Counted from the stretch's first letter, positions 12,256 to 24,746 are shown. The stretch: DNA of 64,000 nt from Rhizophagus irregularis (GCF_026210795.1 NC_089438.1:2811501-2875500), one strand, 5' to 3'. The notes: generated from the letters alone by a model not told the origin. A program made the numbers and translations.

Positions 12256-12990
12256 TACTTCCACTGACCACTTGACCAAAATTTTGCTAAAGGAAAAGTC
12301 AAGAAAAAACGGCTGATACTCTCGGCAAAATATTTAAAAAAAGAATTAAAAATTGAGTCGTATTACACACAAAAAAGGTTTAGTGATGTCTTTTATAATA
12401 AACAAATTCTTTTTTAGTAAATTTTTTCGAAGTATTGGAAGTCTACCGGTACGAACGTTTAAGGAAAAATAGATAAAGTTTTTAGAAAGCCTGCAAAGCT
12501 TTAAATTTTTTGAAACTATAAATAGAAACACAATTGAATATGGAACAGTAGAGCTTTTATTAAAGTGTAATGCAGAAATAGCTTATAAGATATATCAAAA
12601 GATATAAAGATCTTAGGGAATAAAATTTTGACCTTCGCAACTGGCTTTGTGAAAGAACAAAGAACTCCCGTCAATATTTCAAAAAAGGAAACGGAGCTCG
12701 GAGAAAATAGGGGAATAACTAATGAAGTAGGATCAGTACAGAAAGATTTAAATTTAGTAAGATCTGAACTTAAAAAGGTTAGAAGAAAATGGGCGTTCAA
12801 TTGGTATTACAAAAAGAACGATGATCGACTGATTAGGAAGATTGTAGAAGTTTCCATTGTTCCATTGAAGATCAATCCAATACAAAAATTTATGCAGATG
12901 TACGTGACATCTAGAACTCGGCCCGTACGGTATTTCAGACTTTGGAGAAATTATTCCGCCATCTTAATAGCGTAAACTCTAATTCTTTTT
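12256..12990 (+). pseudogene. Unrecognised coding fragment, duplicated at 42.6 kb
   Basis: A charged reading frame from about 12480 to 12975 contains VELLLKCNAEIAYKIYQK near 12547-12603, then KKETELGENRGITNEVGS and a Lys/Arg-rich segment. It holds breaks around 12605-12615. About the same sequence recurs at 42620-42960, in both places between a truncated kinase tail and a decayed + strand kinase copy. I do not recognise the family; helical charged character is all that can be said. Around 12905-12975 the sequence turns into the upstream region of the + strand kinase family (GGAGAAATTATTCCG, also at 46119). Confidence 0.4.
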
Positions 12991-12999
12991 TAAAAAAAA

Positions 13000-13795
13000 A
13001 CAATTTACTAAAAATTATTGTGGTAGTTGTATGATTGGAAGGATGAAATCCTGATATTGATAAGCCTATAAAGATACAATTTATGAATAGGTACTATTTG
13101 ATAGATTTGAATGGTACACTATAATTTATTTTGCAACATGATTATTCATCATATTATGTAATAATGAAAGTTAAAGATTGGATTCTAAACCTAAGTTGCC
13201 TTGAAATTAAATGAATCACATTATATATCGGCTGAATATTTAAAGGAGGTTGTAAGAATGTTTTAATGTAACATGCTGATTAAAATACATTGAAACTTTT
13301 ATAAATTAGAAAGAGTAGGTATTATCTATTTTTAGATATTTATGGAATGAAAAAAAGATCCGGATAATAAGGTATTTATGATCGACATGATAATTGCAGA
13401 TAAAATGACTTAAAGATATTCTTTAGAAGAATTAAATTAAAACATTATCAAAAGATTTCACAATGGAAATATTTTACGAAATATATGCAACTTATTTTCC
13501 GGATTTTGGATTATCTGTAATAGAGAATCCTATAATTTTCTTCTGATATTAATAATATTTGTACAATTATGGCCTATTATCATCTTTTCATAAAAGAAAA
13601 TATGCCATTATCTAAGCATTAGAAATATATAACGGACTTAAACAAATTTGGTCATAAATGTATGAATGGTTGGAAATAAGTTAAGGCTACTGTATTTTTA
13701 AAGAAGTTGACAAAGAGGTACCAAACATTTAAACTTCATATGAAAGAATCTCGCTGATGCTATTATCGCTGGTTATAAATAGCATATTGTTTTCT
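13000..13795 (+). pseudogene. Decayed copy of the 46.2-kb kinase gene
   Basis: The sequence follows the intact gene at 46196-47563 in order. It has the TTGGATTCTAAACCTAAG and TCAGCTGAATATTTAAA-like blocks before the intron and 'FYGM.KDP' just after it. Further on come HN/DFGLS-like remains near 13500 and the 'DKEVPN' tail near 13710. Many stops and indels break every frame. It is a host-gene pseudogene, older than the one-frameshift copy in gene C. Confidence 0.7.
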
Positions 13796-15701
13796 CTTTT
13801 TAAAATTAGTTTTTTTAATTTTTTCAAACCAAAAAATAAATGTTTTTTTATAATAAAATTTTCTTAACCTAAGATTTTTTTATTTCTAATAAGGCTTATT
13901 AAATATTTAATAATTTCAAATTTTTACAAATATATTTATTCGTTTATTTTAATTATTTTATATATTCATATCGTGTATATATATAAAGATTCTTGTAATT
14001 TGGATATATTAAAAACCTAAAATTGATCGCAAATGAATGGTGTCCGTATTTGAATAAAACTTGGTGCAAACTTTAGGTAACTAAAGTATATAATGTGTAT
14101 TTTTACTTTTACAGGTTTACTTTTTGTATGATATTAAATTTAAAATGTCGTCAAAGACTTTTTACATACAGGAATTGTGGTACGTAAAATTTTTGTGGTA
14201 CTGTAAAGACATAATGTGATGTTTTCACTAACGTTACTGATAAGTAAACCAAAAAACTGGTAAATCTAATTGATATGTCTAAGTTTTGCCATATATTCAA
14301 GGAAACAGAATAAGCTAAAAATCATAATATTTATTATTGAAAAAAAGAGTTTATGTACACAATAGTGCCATTAAGTAGTAAACTTCAAATTAAATAACAA
14401 AACTGGTAGTAGTTAGTAATTACAAATTATTGGATCTTGATTAATTTTTCTATTACAAATTTTCTTTTACTTATCTATTAACAATTTATATATTGTTATT
14501 CCACTCTTTTGTTATGAAAAATGATACGAATAACAAATAGATTACAAATAATTTAACGAGTATTAAAATAAAATAAATTTATGTATTTTCAGTACCAGAA
14601 AATTCCAAGTCAATTAATAGTGAATATATTAAGCCCATAAAAATACTTTGAATCGACATTGTAGAATATAATAACTGTTATGAAGATGGATTAACGATCT
14701 TGTTAAATTACTAAACACAAATATTCAACTAGTATATAGTATAGGCGTATATAAAAATCTATCTATTGTGTAAAGACGCTACTAATCTAAAATATTTTTT
14801 TTTAATTTTTTTTTTAATTTTTTTCGGCAATTACACTAGACAAGTAACATATATTTACATCATTAACATTACAAAACAATATAGAATAGTGTGAAACATT
14901 CTACATTTAACAGTATTTACAGGTAGTGACTTCGGTCAAAAGAACTTAATTTTATATTTTGTTTAGTGTGTAGTTTGTTTTTTCTTTCCTTAGCCTTTTA
15001 CTCTCATGCGTAGTGGGCGGAACGTGTTCAGACATGTCCCTCTACAGGTTTATTTTTTGACACCAGGGTGGTGCTGTCAGATTTGGCAGTTTGGTTCACG
15101 ATTTAGTTTAAAATTACTTTAGTCTTACGAACAGTTTGTCTCTGTAATTTGTATCGTGACTTTGTTCACATGGAAATTATAACATACTGTAGTATGATTC
15201 ATGGTGTAATTTGAAATTTCTTTGTCTATTTCCTTTATTTTATGCACTTATATATAAATAAATATCCTTTCTCTTTATTGACAACTTACATAAGTTTAAC
15301 AAAAGTAGTATACTGTAATGCTTAGGATATTTCATAATCTGTCATGATAATATGAATTATGTAAATATATAAGTATTTAATTTATTTTTTTTCTTCAGGA
15401 TTAGAAAGTAAATATGAAAAAATTTTATTTATAGTTATGATAATAAGCCATAGAAAGTGGAATAATTGATGATGCATAACAACAAAAAACTCATTTCAAA
15501 AACTGTATTAATTTTATTGTTCAAAAAAACTAAAAAAGTTTTACACATACTTTATATCAGTGTTGAAACAAAATATAATGAAATTCATATTTAACATGAT
15601 TTTATAATGAATATTTATAAAAATAAATAAAATACATTTTTTATAATAAGCAGAAAATAAGTAAAATAAGTTGATAATTTTTGTAGTAAAATTAATTCTG
15701 A
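13796..15701. other. Intergenic region
   Basis: AT-rich and without a supportable gene. A somewhat GC-richer patch at 14990-15080 (around GTGGGCGGAACGTG) does not belong to an open frame I can extend. Confidence 0.5.
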
Positions 15702-17334
15702 TCATTTTTCATCATCTAACCTATTGATATTTTAAAATTTCAATGTTTCTTATTAATAGAAAGTTGAAAATAAGAAGATTTAAGTGAATATTACTTACTC
15801 TGTAAAATCAATTGCAAGTCCTTCAGTATAAGGATTAAGTAACCGAGATGTATAAATAGCTTGTGGATGTGTTTGAGTAATTTTGGATTTATCTTCATTT
15901 GACCTGTTATTAAATTTTATCTCTCCAATTTTATCAAATTCTTTTATTTGAGAATAAATTTCACTATTTTGACTATTTTTATCATCATGAATATATTTAC
16001 TAAATTCAACATTCCAAATCTCATTATTACATTTTTCTAAAATCTGATACAATTCATTAGCAGTTGGTCTATTTTCTATTTTGGTATCCCAACATTTAGA
16101 AATTAGGTCTGCAAGTAATTTTGGTACATCTTTAGAAATTGTTGGTCTAAGTCCTTTATATATTTTAATAGCTAAGGATTCATTATGAGAAATATCATTA
16201 AAAGGAATTTCTTCAGAAAGAAATTCATTCATTATTATTCCAAATGAGTAAATATCTGCTGCTTTAGTATATTGATATCCATGTAAAACTTCTGGTGCCG
16301 TATATGGTAATACTCCATAAATACCTTCTTCTTTAACTGATTGCTTTATTGCTGGTTGACACATTCCTAAATCACTTATAAATGAACCTCTATAAGATAT
16401 TAATATATTACCTGAATGAAAATCTTTATGGATTAATCCAGCATTATGAATATCTAAAAGCCCCCTTGCAATTTGCATAAACATATCAATTCTTAATTTA
16501 CAATCTATATAATTCTTAGAACTATTTATATAATTCCTCCAATTTCCTTCGCTGCAGTAATGTAATACCATTATATAATCTTTAGTATTTGGGTCTAAAG
16601 TTATTCCGTAACATTGAACAATATTATAAGTATAAATCTGAAGATGAACTTTAACCTAATTGATAAAATAAATTTTGTTAATGAATAAATGCAAGTATAG
16701 ATTAAATAAATTAAATTACCACATTTAAAATAGTTGAACAAATATCAGAAGAATCAATCAAACGTTTCAATACATATTTATCATTTACTTTTCTATACCA
16801 TTGTTGATTTCCAATATCCCAATACTCAATATGTCCTTCAGGCCATTCAGCTGAGTAAATCTTACTAAAACCACCTTTGGCAACATAAGTGATATTTTGA
16901 AATCTTTCATAAGGTATCCACTCAAAATATTTATAATAATGTGTAGCATTAAGTTGCGATTGTTGTATAAACTCATCAATATTTTTATTTCCACTAGTCC
17001 AATTTTTAAAGTTATCCTTAAATCTTTTAGCATTACAAGGTTGACACCAATATTCTCCTGTGCCAGGTTCATTACATTCTCCACATATTCCATATACTTG
17101 TTTTCTTTTTTCTAAATCTTCCAGATAAACTACTCTTTCATCTGCATCATCTGATTCAGTAGTTGAATTAATAGTAGAAATTGTGACATGGAGCTGATAA
17201 TATCAAAAAAAAAAAAAAATTATTATTTAACTATAAAAATCAAATATACTCTAATTATTAATAATGTGAATTGATATTACCTGATATTCATCGAAAATAA
17301 CTCTCTTCCATAAATTCTTCTGCTTTTTTTCCAT
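15702..17334 (-). CDS. TKL-like protein kinase, single domain
   Basis: Four exons fit in frame: 17334-17281 (ATG, MEKKQKNLWK), 17193-16720, 16655-15799 and 15720-15702 (TGA), giving about 467 residues. It has the Cys cluster CGEC...WCQPC, NFKNWTSGNKNIDEFI and FEWIPY. The glycine loop is GGFSKIYSAEW and the catalytic loop is HKDFHSGN. DLG replaces DFG, and the activation segment holds TAPEVL. Lys of the N-lobe is in YVLKRL. The family's usual tail (IYTSRLL...DFTEL) closes the protein. All key catalytic positions are present or have family-typical replacements, so it is likely active. It is the best intact local reference for the N-terminal part of the microexon gene. Confidence 0.88.
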
Positions 17335-18384
17335 ACTAAATTAATTTGGATTATATAAGTATTATTTTAATTTTGGCTATATATGCGAATAATTTAATCA
17401 AATAAAAAATCCCAGAATTATAAGGAAAATTCAAATAAAAATACACAAATTTTAGTTAAACAAAAATTTGTAGTTAAGCAAAGTAAACGTAGTTCTTTTT
17501 AACTTTCTTTTTTTCAGGATTTAGATAGGCTTTTTTTATCTTTGTTTAGTAAGTTTAGTTTTGTAGTCACCACAGGATGTAGTATCTTTATTGTATAGAT
17601 GTATTTGTCTTCTTACGCATAAGACGTTGAGTTAATATATTATTGTCCCGATGATTACAATAAAGAGAGAAAATTTTTTCTTTCATCAGTATTCTTAAAA
17701 AATATATATATATATTTTTTTCCCTAAAATAAATATAAAAATATAAATAGATTTGTACAACCATTGTACTAAGTTTAAACTATGCAGAAAAAAAAATATT
17801 GTACAAGACCAAATATAGATAAATATCATCACAAAAAAAAAAATTAATATTGTTCTAAGTAATCTAACTTGTAATGGTTACTTTAATAAGATAGTGCATC
17901 CTTATTGTTACACTTAAGTTTGCTACAAAATCAATATACTTTACAAATAATATTTCTCAATTTAACGATTATAGAATTGGTTCAAATACACTATACTGAT
18001 ACTTTTTTTCTTCTTTATATTCTAAATTGCAAAGACAAAAACCAATAATGAGTACAAGTAACACACTCATAATTGAAAATACTGAGGCTGCTCGTCTAAA
18101 ACCGACGTTCTACAAGAATCATAAAAAATGCTGTGTAACCCATTTATTGCAAATGTATACGCAGTACTGTGACAACACAAGCTGTCTCAATAATAATTAT
18201 ATTCTTGGTAAAATAACATATGATAACAGATGTTAAGACAAAAACTACGCTCATTTATATTAATAAATAAATGTTTACGTAAATTAAAGTGAGTGAAATG
18301 ATTTTATTTTGGAAAGTATTAATATGTGATAACATATATTCTCTAAGAGAATTAAAAGTTTATTTTGTCTATTTTTAAATATCG
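17335..18384. other. Intergenic region upstream of the 17.3-kb kinase
   Basis: Contains homopolymer and TA runs. A 69-codon frame at 18027-18236 (+) has no recognisable domain, and I do not call it a gene. A T-rich tract at 17510-17560 lies about 180 bp from the kinase start and may belong to its promoter. Confidence 0.4.
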
Positions 18385-18390
18385 TGGTTA

Positions 18391-18569
18391 CTATACATGC
18401 CACCCAAATTATTTTGGGCTGCCATAATTATAAGTAAAATCCCAAATTCAATTATGGCATCCCAAATTATTTTGGCACTTTACATAGTAAATTATATATA
18501 AACTAAATGAATTATGGCATCCCAAATTATAATTATGGCATTCCAAAATAATTTGGGCAGCATGTATAG
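18391..18569. mobile_element. MITE with terminal inverted repeats
   Basis: The ends are inverted copies of CTATACATGC followed by a CCCAAATTATTTTGG block. The 179-bp element is flanked by TGGTTA on both sides (18385-18390 and 18570-18575), a likely 6-bp target duplication. The inside repeats AATTATGGCATCCCAAATTA. No coding capacity; superfamily uncertain. Confidence 0.7.
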
Positions 18570-18718
18570 TGGTTACATATTTATATTAAATACAAATGCA
18601 TGTATTACATACAGTATATATTATTGGAGAAATCCAAACAAAAGAAAATATATCAAAAAAAAAATTGAAGGAAAACTCACACCATCAAAATAAAGATAAA
18701 TAATAAAAAACATACATA

Positions 18719-20305
18719 CAGTCCCCTCTCGATATAACGAACCCTAGGTTCCAGCTGATCAGGGCTTCGTTATAAGCAACTTCGTTAACACTATAACGAA
18801 TTATTCGGTATTGTATAATGAATTCTTCGGTATAGGAATATCGGTTATACAGATCATGTGACTTGTTGATCTGATTACCGATAATTTAACATTTTTTTAA
18901 ATCTTTTTTTTATAGGGGTGCTTTCTAAACTTCAAAATAGATGCCTAGAATGAGAAGTAAGTGGGAACTGGGGTTTTTTATATTAATTTCGTTTAAAAAC
19001 ATTTACTAATGTTCTTTTTTTTTTTTTTTATTGTAGGAAACTTCCTGGACTTCGAAATGGACGCCTGAGACGAGAAGTAAGTGGGGAACTCAATTTTTTT
19101 TATTTAAGAACATTTACTAGTGTTCTTTTTTTATTTTTTTATTATAGGGAACTTCCTGGACTTCGAAATGGACGCTTGAGACAAGAAGTAAGTGGGGAAC
19201 TCAATTTTTTTTATTAATTTCGTTTAAGAACATTTACTAATGTTCTTTTTTATTTTTTTTATTGTAGGGACTTCGAAATGGACGCTTGAGACAAGAAGTA
19301 AGTGGGGAACTCAATTTTTTTTATTAATTTCGTTTAAGAACATTTACTAATATTCTTTTTTATTTTTTTTATTGTAGGGACTTCGAAATGGACGCTTGGG
19401 ACAAGAAGTAAGTGGGACAACTCAATTTTTTCTTTTAATTTCGTTTAAGAACATTTACTAATGTTCTTTTTTATTTTTTTTTATTGTAGGGACTTCGAAA
19501 TGGACGCTTGAGACAAGAAGTAAGTGGGACAACTCAATTTTTTCTTTTAATTTCGTTTAAGAACATTTACTAATATTCTTTTTTATTTTTTTTATTGTAG
19601 AAACTTCGAAATGAACGCTTGAGATAAGAAGTAAGTGGGACAACTCAATTTTTTCTTTTAATTTCGTTTAAGAACATTTACTAATGTTCTTTTTTTATTT
19701 TTTTATTATAAGGAATGCTTCCTGAAGTGTTCTATATAAAAATGTTTATTATAATTCCTTTTTTTTGTAGGAATGCTGTTTAACAATAACTGACTATATA
19801 ATAAATAAATTATTAATGATATATTAATTTAACTAGGAGTGTCCTTACCCCTGTGATAAATATAAATTAATAACAATTCACATCGAATCCTAATACAACC
19901 GAATTAATGTAAATTAATGTAATTCTGCCTAAATATTAAATAAAATAGCCAGAATTATTAATCCTGATACGATCCTGATACAATCCTGATCCATAATTTA
20001 AATATAAAACACAGGGTGATATTTAATGTCATAATGCATCAATATTTATTAATAATTACATTTAATTATAAAGAAATTCTTCGTTATAACTGAAAAAAAT
20101 TCGTTATAAAAAAAATCCGTTATATCGAGAGGCATTTTTATATAAGAAATTCATACACTTTACTTCGTACTATGTTATATGGTAAATAAATAGTAAACTT
20201 CGTTATATCAAGGTTTTTTTCATATTTAAAATCAGTACCACACTGTATGATCCGTTATATCGTGTTATTCGCTATATCGAGGTTTGCTGTAGAGAGGGGT
20301 AACTG
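18719..20305. mobile_element. Non-autonomous pogo/Tigger-like DNA transposon
   Basis: The ends read CAGTCCCCTCTC at the left and its approximate inverse GAGAGGGGTAACTG at the right. A TA duplication flanks it (18717-18718, 20306-20307), as in pogo/Tigger elements. Subterminal regions repeat ATAACGAA-type palindromes (18740-18850 and 20070-20285). There is no transposase. The centre holds a tandem array of intron-plus-mini-exon units (separate entry). Fragments of the same subterminal sequence occur at 35.4-36.45 kb. Confidence 0.65.
18916..19630 (+). repeat. Tandem intron-exon repeat inside the pogo-like element
   Basis: Seven units, each an exon-like block followed by GTAAGTGGG, a TTTACTAAT branch-like site, a T-rich run and TAG. 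Exon-like blocks: 18916-18956, 19037-19076, 19148-19187, 19268-19297, 19378-19407, 19490-19519, 19601-19630 (41, 40, 40, then four of 30 nt). The spacers are 71-82 bp. The 30-nt blocks read GLRNGRLRQE or close to it, in a frame kept from unit to unit. The last unit is followed by a degenerate one near 19710. Splicing is inferred from the signals only. Confidence 0.6.
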
Positions 20306-21182
20306 TATATAAATAAATTAATACAATTTAAAATAAATAATTTTTTTTATTCTAGAAACTCTTCTTTATAAATTAGATATTAACAAAGTTTTTCTTCCAA
20401 AAGAGGAGATACGGGATGCTTAGTTGATCATTTATGTGTTTCCATTAATCTAATAATATTTTTTTTTTTCCATCAGCATTCAAATAATCATTAATATCAG
20501 GGTTATTTCAATGTTTATATGGGACTTATTACAGTAGTAGTAGTCAGTAATCGGTAAGACAAAAAGGAGTGTCGAGTAAGTATAGTATGATGTGAAATCG
20601 ATATTTGAGTGAGTATGATTTAACTATACTCAAACGAAAAAAGTATTATATTTATATTTTTTTTATTTATATTAAATTATACTCAACTGCCATATTAAGT
20701 GAATTTTTATTAATCTAAATAATTAAAAAAAAATTTATCTGACGTACGTTTGGATTTGAAATATAATTAAAACCCGTGACACCGCCTGATCTATTTATGG
20801 TCAAAAACTTTCTGTGTGCATTCCAATCAACTAATCCAATTTCAGTTAATTTTCCCCTTTTCTTTCAGTTTTGTTTTCTTATTCTTTTTCCCGTTTAGGT
20901 TTAATTTTTTTTCCCAAACTGAAAAATTATTTTTGTTAAAACCGTTAGGCCGTAGTATTTTTTTTAAAAAAAAATCAATATAACATGTAGGAAATTGACC
21001 GACGTTAGTAGAAAGATGATTAAGATTTTTTTCAGTTAATTGAACGCTGGATAAATAGTTTTGATTTTCAAATTCATAAAAATCAAATATTTTTACAATC
21101 TTTTATAATTAATTAATTAATTGAAGAAATTGTTGATTTAATAATAGATTATTATAACACAAATCCATATCTCAAATTCTCT
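20306..21182. other. Intergenic region
   Basis: No gene seen. A T/C-rich segment at 20850-20960 and AT-rich sequence precede the retroposon insertion at 21196. Confidence 0.4.
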
Positions 21183-21803
21183 AAATAAGGTCGGGCAACA
21201 AAAATGAAACTTTTGGAAGAAGCTAAAGCAGCACATGCAGCAAAAGTGGAGAACAAAAGTATTAAACCAGTAACTCCTGTTGAGATGCACGAATACGAAA
21301 CTGTAAACGCTTCTTGCGTGAAGAGACTGACAGAGAAAGAAACAGTGGCGGAAAAGTATAGAAGAACAGGTGTGATACCAAATCCTTTCACGGTCTCATC
21401 TTCTGATAAAGAAGAAATAAAAGAAGGCGGAAGAGGAAGAAAGTGATGAAGAAGGTTGGACAGTAAGTATCAACAAAAAATGAGGAGGTAAACCTGGTAG
21501 CTATAGTAAAGGTGGAGGAGGTAGACGTAGACACATTAACAAGTAGTTTCATTACATTACCAAACAATTTAACTGTAGTTGAGTAGTATTTTGAGGTGAT
21601 CGTACATGTGGAGACCGAGCGGTAGGCCAAAGCGCCCGGTATGGAGAGATTGTTAGCGCTTGTTGGTGCTTGCAGTCATCAATTTCAATGTGTTTCTTTT
21701 TGTTTAATTTTTGTAATTTGTTATCCTATTGCACTTTACATAATAAAGAAATGCGCTTACGCGAGTTGTAAAAAAAAAAATAATAAAAATAAATAAGGCC
21801 GGG
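21183..21803 (+). mobile_element. 5'-truncated LINE-type retroposon with target duplication
   Basis: AAATAAGGTCGGG at 21183-21195 recurs with one change at 21791-21803, flanking an insertion that ends in AATAAA-like signal and a poly(A) tract (21771-21790). It codes for the C-terminal part of an ORF1-like protein (VTPVEMHEYETVNASCVKRL from about 21270, acidic stretch, then Gly/Arg-rich end) with a frameshift near 21425. The 3' region shares the CCGAGCGGTAGGCC and CGCCCGGTATGGAGAG blocks with the copy at 33.1-35.3 kb. Confidence 0.7.
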
Positions 21804-22272
21804 AAAAAAAATTTTTTAGATACTCATAACATAAAATTTTAAAAATGACATGGCCGGCCGGCATTTTTTTTATATATGTTACGTACATTGGCCAAAAACT
21901 TAAAATTACGTGATAAAAATTTTAAAAAAAAAATTCCATTTTTCGAAAAATTGACCCGGCCGGGTCACGAGAATCTAAATTTTTTTTTTTTGTCTGGCCT
22001 AATCGCCAGATTTTTGAATAAAGATTTTAATTCAAATAGTTTAATTAAATTAATAATTTAGCAAGTAAAATGAGTATCAAAAGAATAATAATAAATGAAA
22101 TGAACAGATTCTAATAAATTTAAATGTTCAAATATCTTTCCTAAATTGGTTATAAGTTTAAGATTGACGTAATATAGAATAAAATAATAAGAAATAATTA
22201 TAAAATTTATAATTAATTAATAAAAATATTTGTAGTATTTCCATAATATTAAAGTTTTTTCGAAAATACTTT
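21804..22272. other. AT-rich spacer with GGCCGG palindromes
   Basis: Contains GGCCGGCCGG near 21852 and CCCGGCCGGG near 21955 in an otherwise AT-rich sequence. No gene. It may be remains of an older element into which the retroposon went. Confidence 0.3.
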
Positions 22273-22565
22273 CCTATAAAAAAAGAAAATTCGGAATTTG
22301 TCCTGAAAAGTATGGAAAATGTCCGGAAATTTTTCATGCGTCCGGAAAACATTTGGAAACGGCCATGTTTGGGAACATTTTCTGGACACTCGATTCTGGA
22401 CAAATTCTGGACAAATTCTGGAGTGTCAAGAAAATGTCTGGAATTTGTGCGTCCGGAAAGTGTTCCAAAACGTGACCGTTTCCAAATGTTTTCCGGACGC
22501 ACAGAAAATTTCTGGACATTTTCCATACTTTTCAGGACAAATTCTGAATTTTCTTTTTTTATAGG
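22273..22565. mobile_element. Foldback/MITE of 293 bp, nearly a complete hairpin
   Basis: The left arm from CCTATAAAAAAAGAAAATTC and the right arm ending in TTTTTTTATAGG are inverted copies over most of the element, including GTCCGGAAAACATTTGGAAA. Because the arms mirror each other, short frames appear on both strands with the same peptides; they are shadows. No clear target duplication. Confidence 0.65.
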
Positions 22566-22871
22566 GCTTCTAAAAAATTAATCAATTTTTATTGATAATT
22601 ATTTTTTCATGATTCCTTAATTAATCCAAATTTCATTCTACACTCAAACGTCAAATCATTAATATATATAAATAACTACATTATTGTAAATATAATTGAT
22701 ATCATTCTAATATTATAAATATAATTTAATACATGTTATTTATTGTTCTTTGTCAACTAATTAATACCTATATTAAATTCCTAATTATAAACAAAAAACT
22801 ACTGCAACCATCTTTAATTTACTTAGTATTACATTATAATACTAAATTTTTCTATTTAAACAAACTCATTG

Positions 22872-22907
22872 GTCCCAGTGCGAAGCAACGGGTGACTGCT
22901 CAGTAGT
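22872..22907 (+). mobile_element. Possible decayed Helitron 3' end
   Basis: CCCAGTGCGAAGCAACGGG forms a short imperfect hairpin followed by TGACTGCTCAGTAGT. This resembles the known Helitron terminus (a CCCGTGCGAAGCACGGG hairpin then CTAGT) with single-base changes. No Rep/helicase gene or 5' TC end is identified. Confidence 0.35.
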
Positions 22908-23882
22908 TAATACTAATTCTTAATTAGCCAATTTCAACTAACTATCCATTTCACAATTATTTTTGTTTCACGTTCCCTTAAAGCAAGTTCACGTTCTTTT
23001 AATGCTAAAAGTTAAATCTTTTTCCCGATATTCAAGCTCTTTAAGCTTTAAAGCCCACTTATTTTTATAGCCAAGTGATTGTGAAGAAGTTAATAAAGAA
23101 GAAAGTTTGTTCTAACATTTTATTATTATTATCTTTGATTACTATAAATATTCACATAACAATACCTCAATAAGATCCTTTTCATAAATGACGTCTTCTC
23201 TATAAGCAAAATCAATATCCATAGTTATAGTATATTTTTCGCGTGAAACAATGAGCAAGATAATAATAATATTTTTCGTGTAAGAGTTTAATAAATTATC
23301 ATACAATAATTATTTACTATACATACGCAGCAGTAGTATTTTACAAATCATATTGTTGAGTAGATTATTTCATGAGACATACTATACTTGCCGATGTCAT
23401 GATTGATCGATGAGTTACATCAGAATTTCTTCAGCAATTATCTGTTATGATTTTAGATGTTTAATGTGTACTGAAATCTTATAAATTACTCGAAGTATCA
23501 TTATCATTAATACTAGTATTCGTAATTTCGTATTTGTTCTCGCACTTATTTTTATAATGCTGCTATTTTTATGTTTACAATTACTAACATTACTAAAAAT
23601 AGTACTATCTAATCAATCTGGAAATAGGAACAATCATGTTTTGGTGTAAAAATGATGGATGTATTGAATTACTCTCTTGAGTCTCTTCAGCACTTGAATA
23701 TTCTCCAATAGTAGACGTTAAAATCTATAACTAGATTAGATCTTGGTAAAGATCTCCTTGAATTTAATTTTTATACGCTTCATTATGATTTGTTTCAATA
23801 CTAGGTTTAATTTATTAAGTATTATTTAACATTGAATTTATTTCAGCATCATTCAGCCTAGAATTAAAATGATCCATATTAT
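22908..23882. other. Intergenic region
   Basis: AT-rich sequence with no supportable frame, next to the 3' exon of the unrecognised - strand gene. Confidence 0.4.
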
Positions 23883-24746
23883 TCATACTTGTGATGTCAA
23901 CGCGGGTGTAGTTGTGGTTGTGTTTATGTGAGAAGTAGTTGTTATCGTGTCACCACCACCTCCTATTAAAGATTCATCATCACGTAAGGAATCATCCATC
24001 CCTCTTATATCATCTTTTCTTGCTGCACTCGTTAATGCAAATTTACTAATTATTGTCCAATTTCGGTTTATTACTATAAAAAAAAATAATTATTATTCTT
24101 GTTGCGGGAGGGTTAAATAGTAAAGAAAGAAGCGATATATAACTTGTATATGAAAGAAATTGAACAAAATTTGTAATATTGGGTATTACAAAATTCCATA
24201 CGATTCGTATGTAATATTCGTATTATAATTGAATAATGTATGATAGGTGAAAATATCCATATGTGAATGACACTATTAAAATTACTAATGAAGAAATTGC
24301 AAACATTACTAGAAAGAAAGAAGTAAAGAAATTTTGAGAAAAAAACAATTTTTTAGGTGACACTTAAATCAACGTGGTACTTACATAAATTGCAGCACGT
24401 CTTAAGAGTAGAAACGGCCCATTGTATATCAGAAGTATTAACAATTTCTTTACGTTTTAATTCTTTAATACGATCCCATATAACAATAAATAATAATTAT
24501 ACCAATTATAAATCCAACTTATTAAAAAGATCATTACCCGTATTGCCCAAATTAAACTATGTATCCTACGAATTGAGTTCGCTTTATCTAAATCATTAAT
24601 ATCCACTGTCATCCATGCGAATGGGAACAATATTGATATTGGCGATATTAACAATTCAAATCTATTATATCTACTATATATATTTGGTGGACTTCTATTG
24701 TTATTTGTAAATTTATTCTTTGATTCTTTTGTTGGAATTGTATAAA
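23883..24746 (-). CDS. Unrecognised multi-exon gene, possibly a membrane protein (3' part)
   Basis: Three exons look real. 24746-24538 holds VYTIPTKES and the hydrophobic stretch FELLISPISILFPFAWMTVD. A middle exon ends at 24385 and contains EIVNTSDIQWAVSTLKTCC. 24073-23883 holds FALTSAARKDDIRGMDDSL, a Gly run, a Thr-rich tail and TGA. The phases of the last two agree. The junction between the first two is unresolved: the sequence also reads through as VMIFLISWIYNWYNYYLLLY in the other frame, so either an unusual acceptor or a frameshift is present. More exons may lie up to about 25390 (RLFKIKPQEVIHPSTIIYLM near 25140-25200). Function unknown. Confidence 0.45.

Noticed and set aside
12346-12800. 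- strand frames opposite the 12.5-kb fragment
   Set aside because: Shadow frames, hydrophobic and without support.
14990-15080. GC-richer patch considered as a tRNA or promoter
   Set aside because: No cloverleaf or B-box could be read.
18027-18236. 69-codon frame
   Set aside because: No domain, no splice context, length possible by chance.
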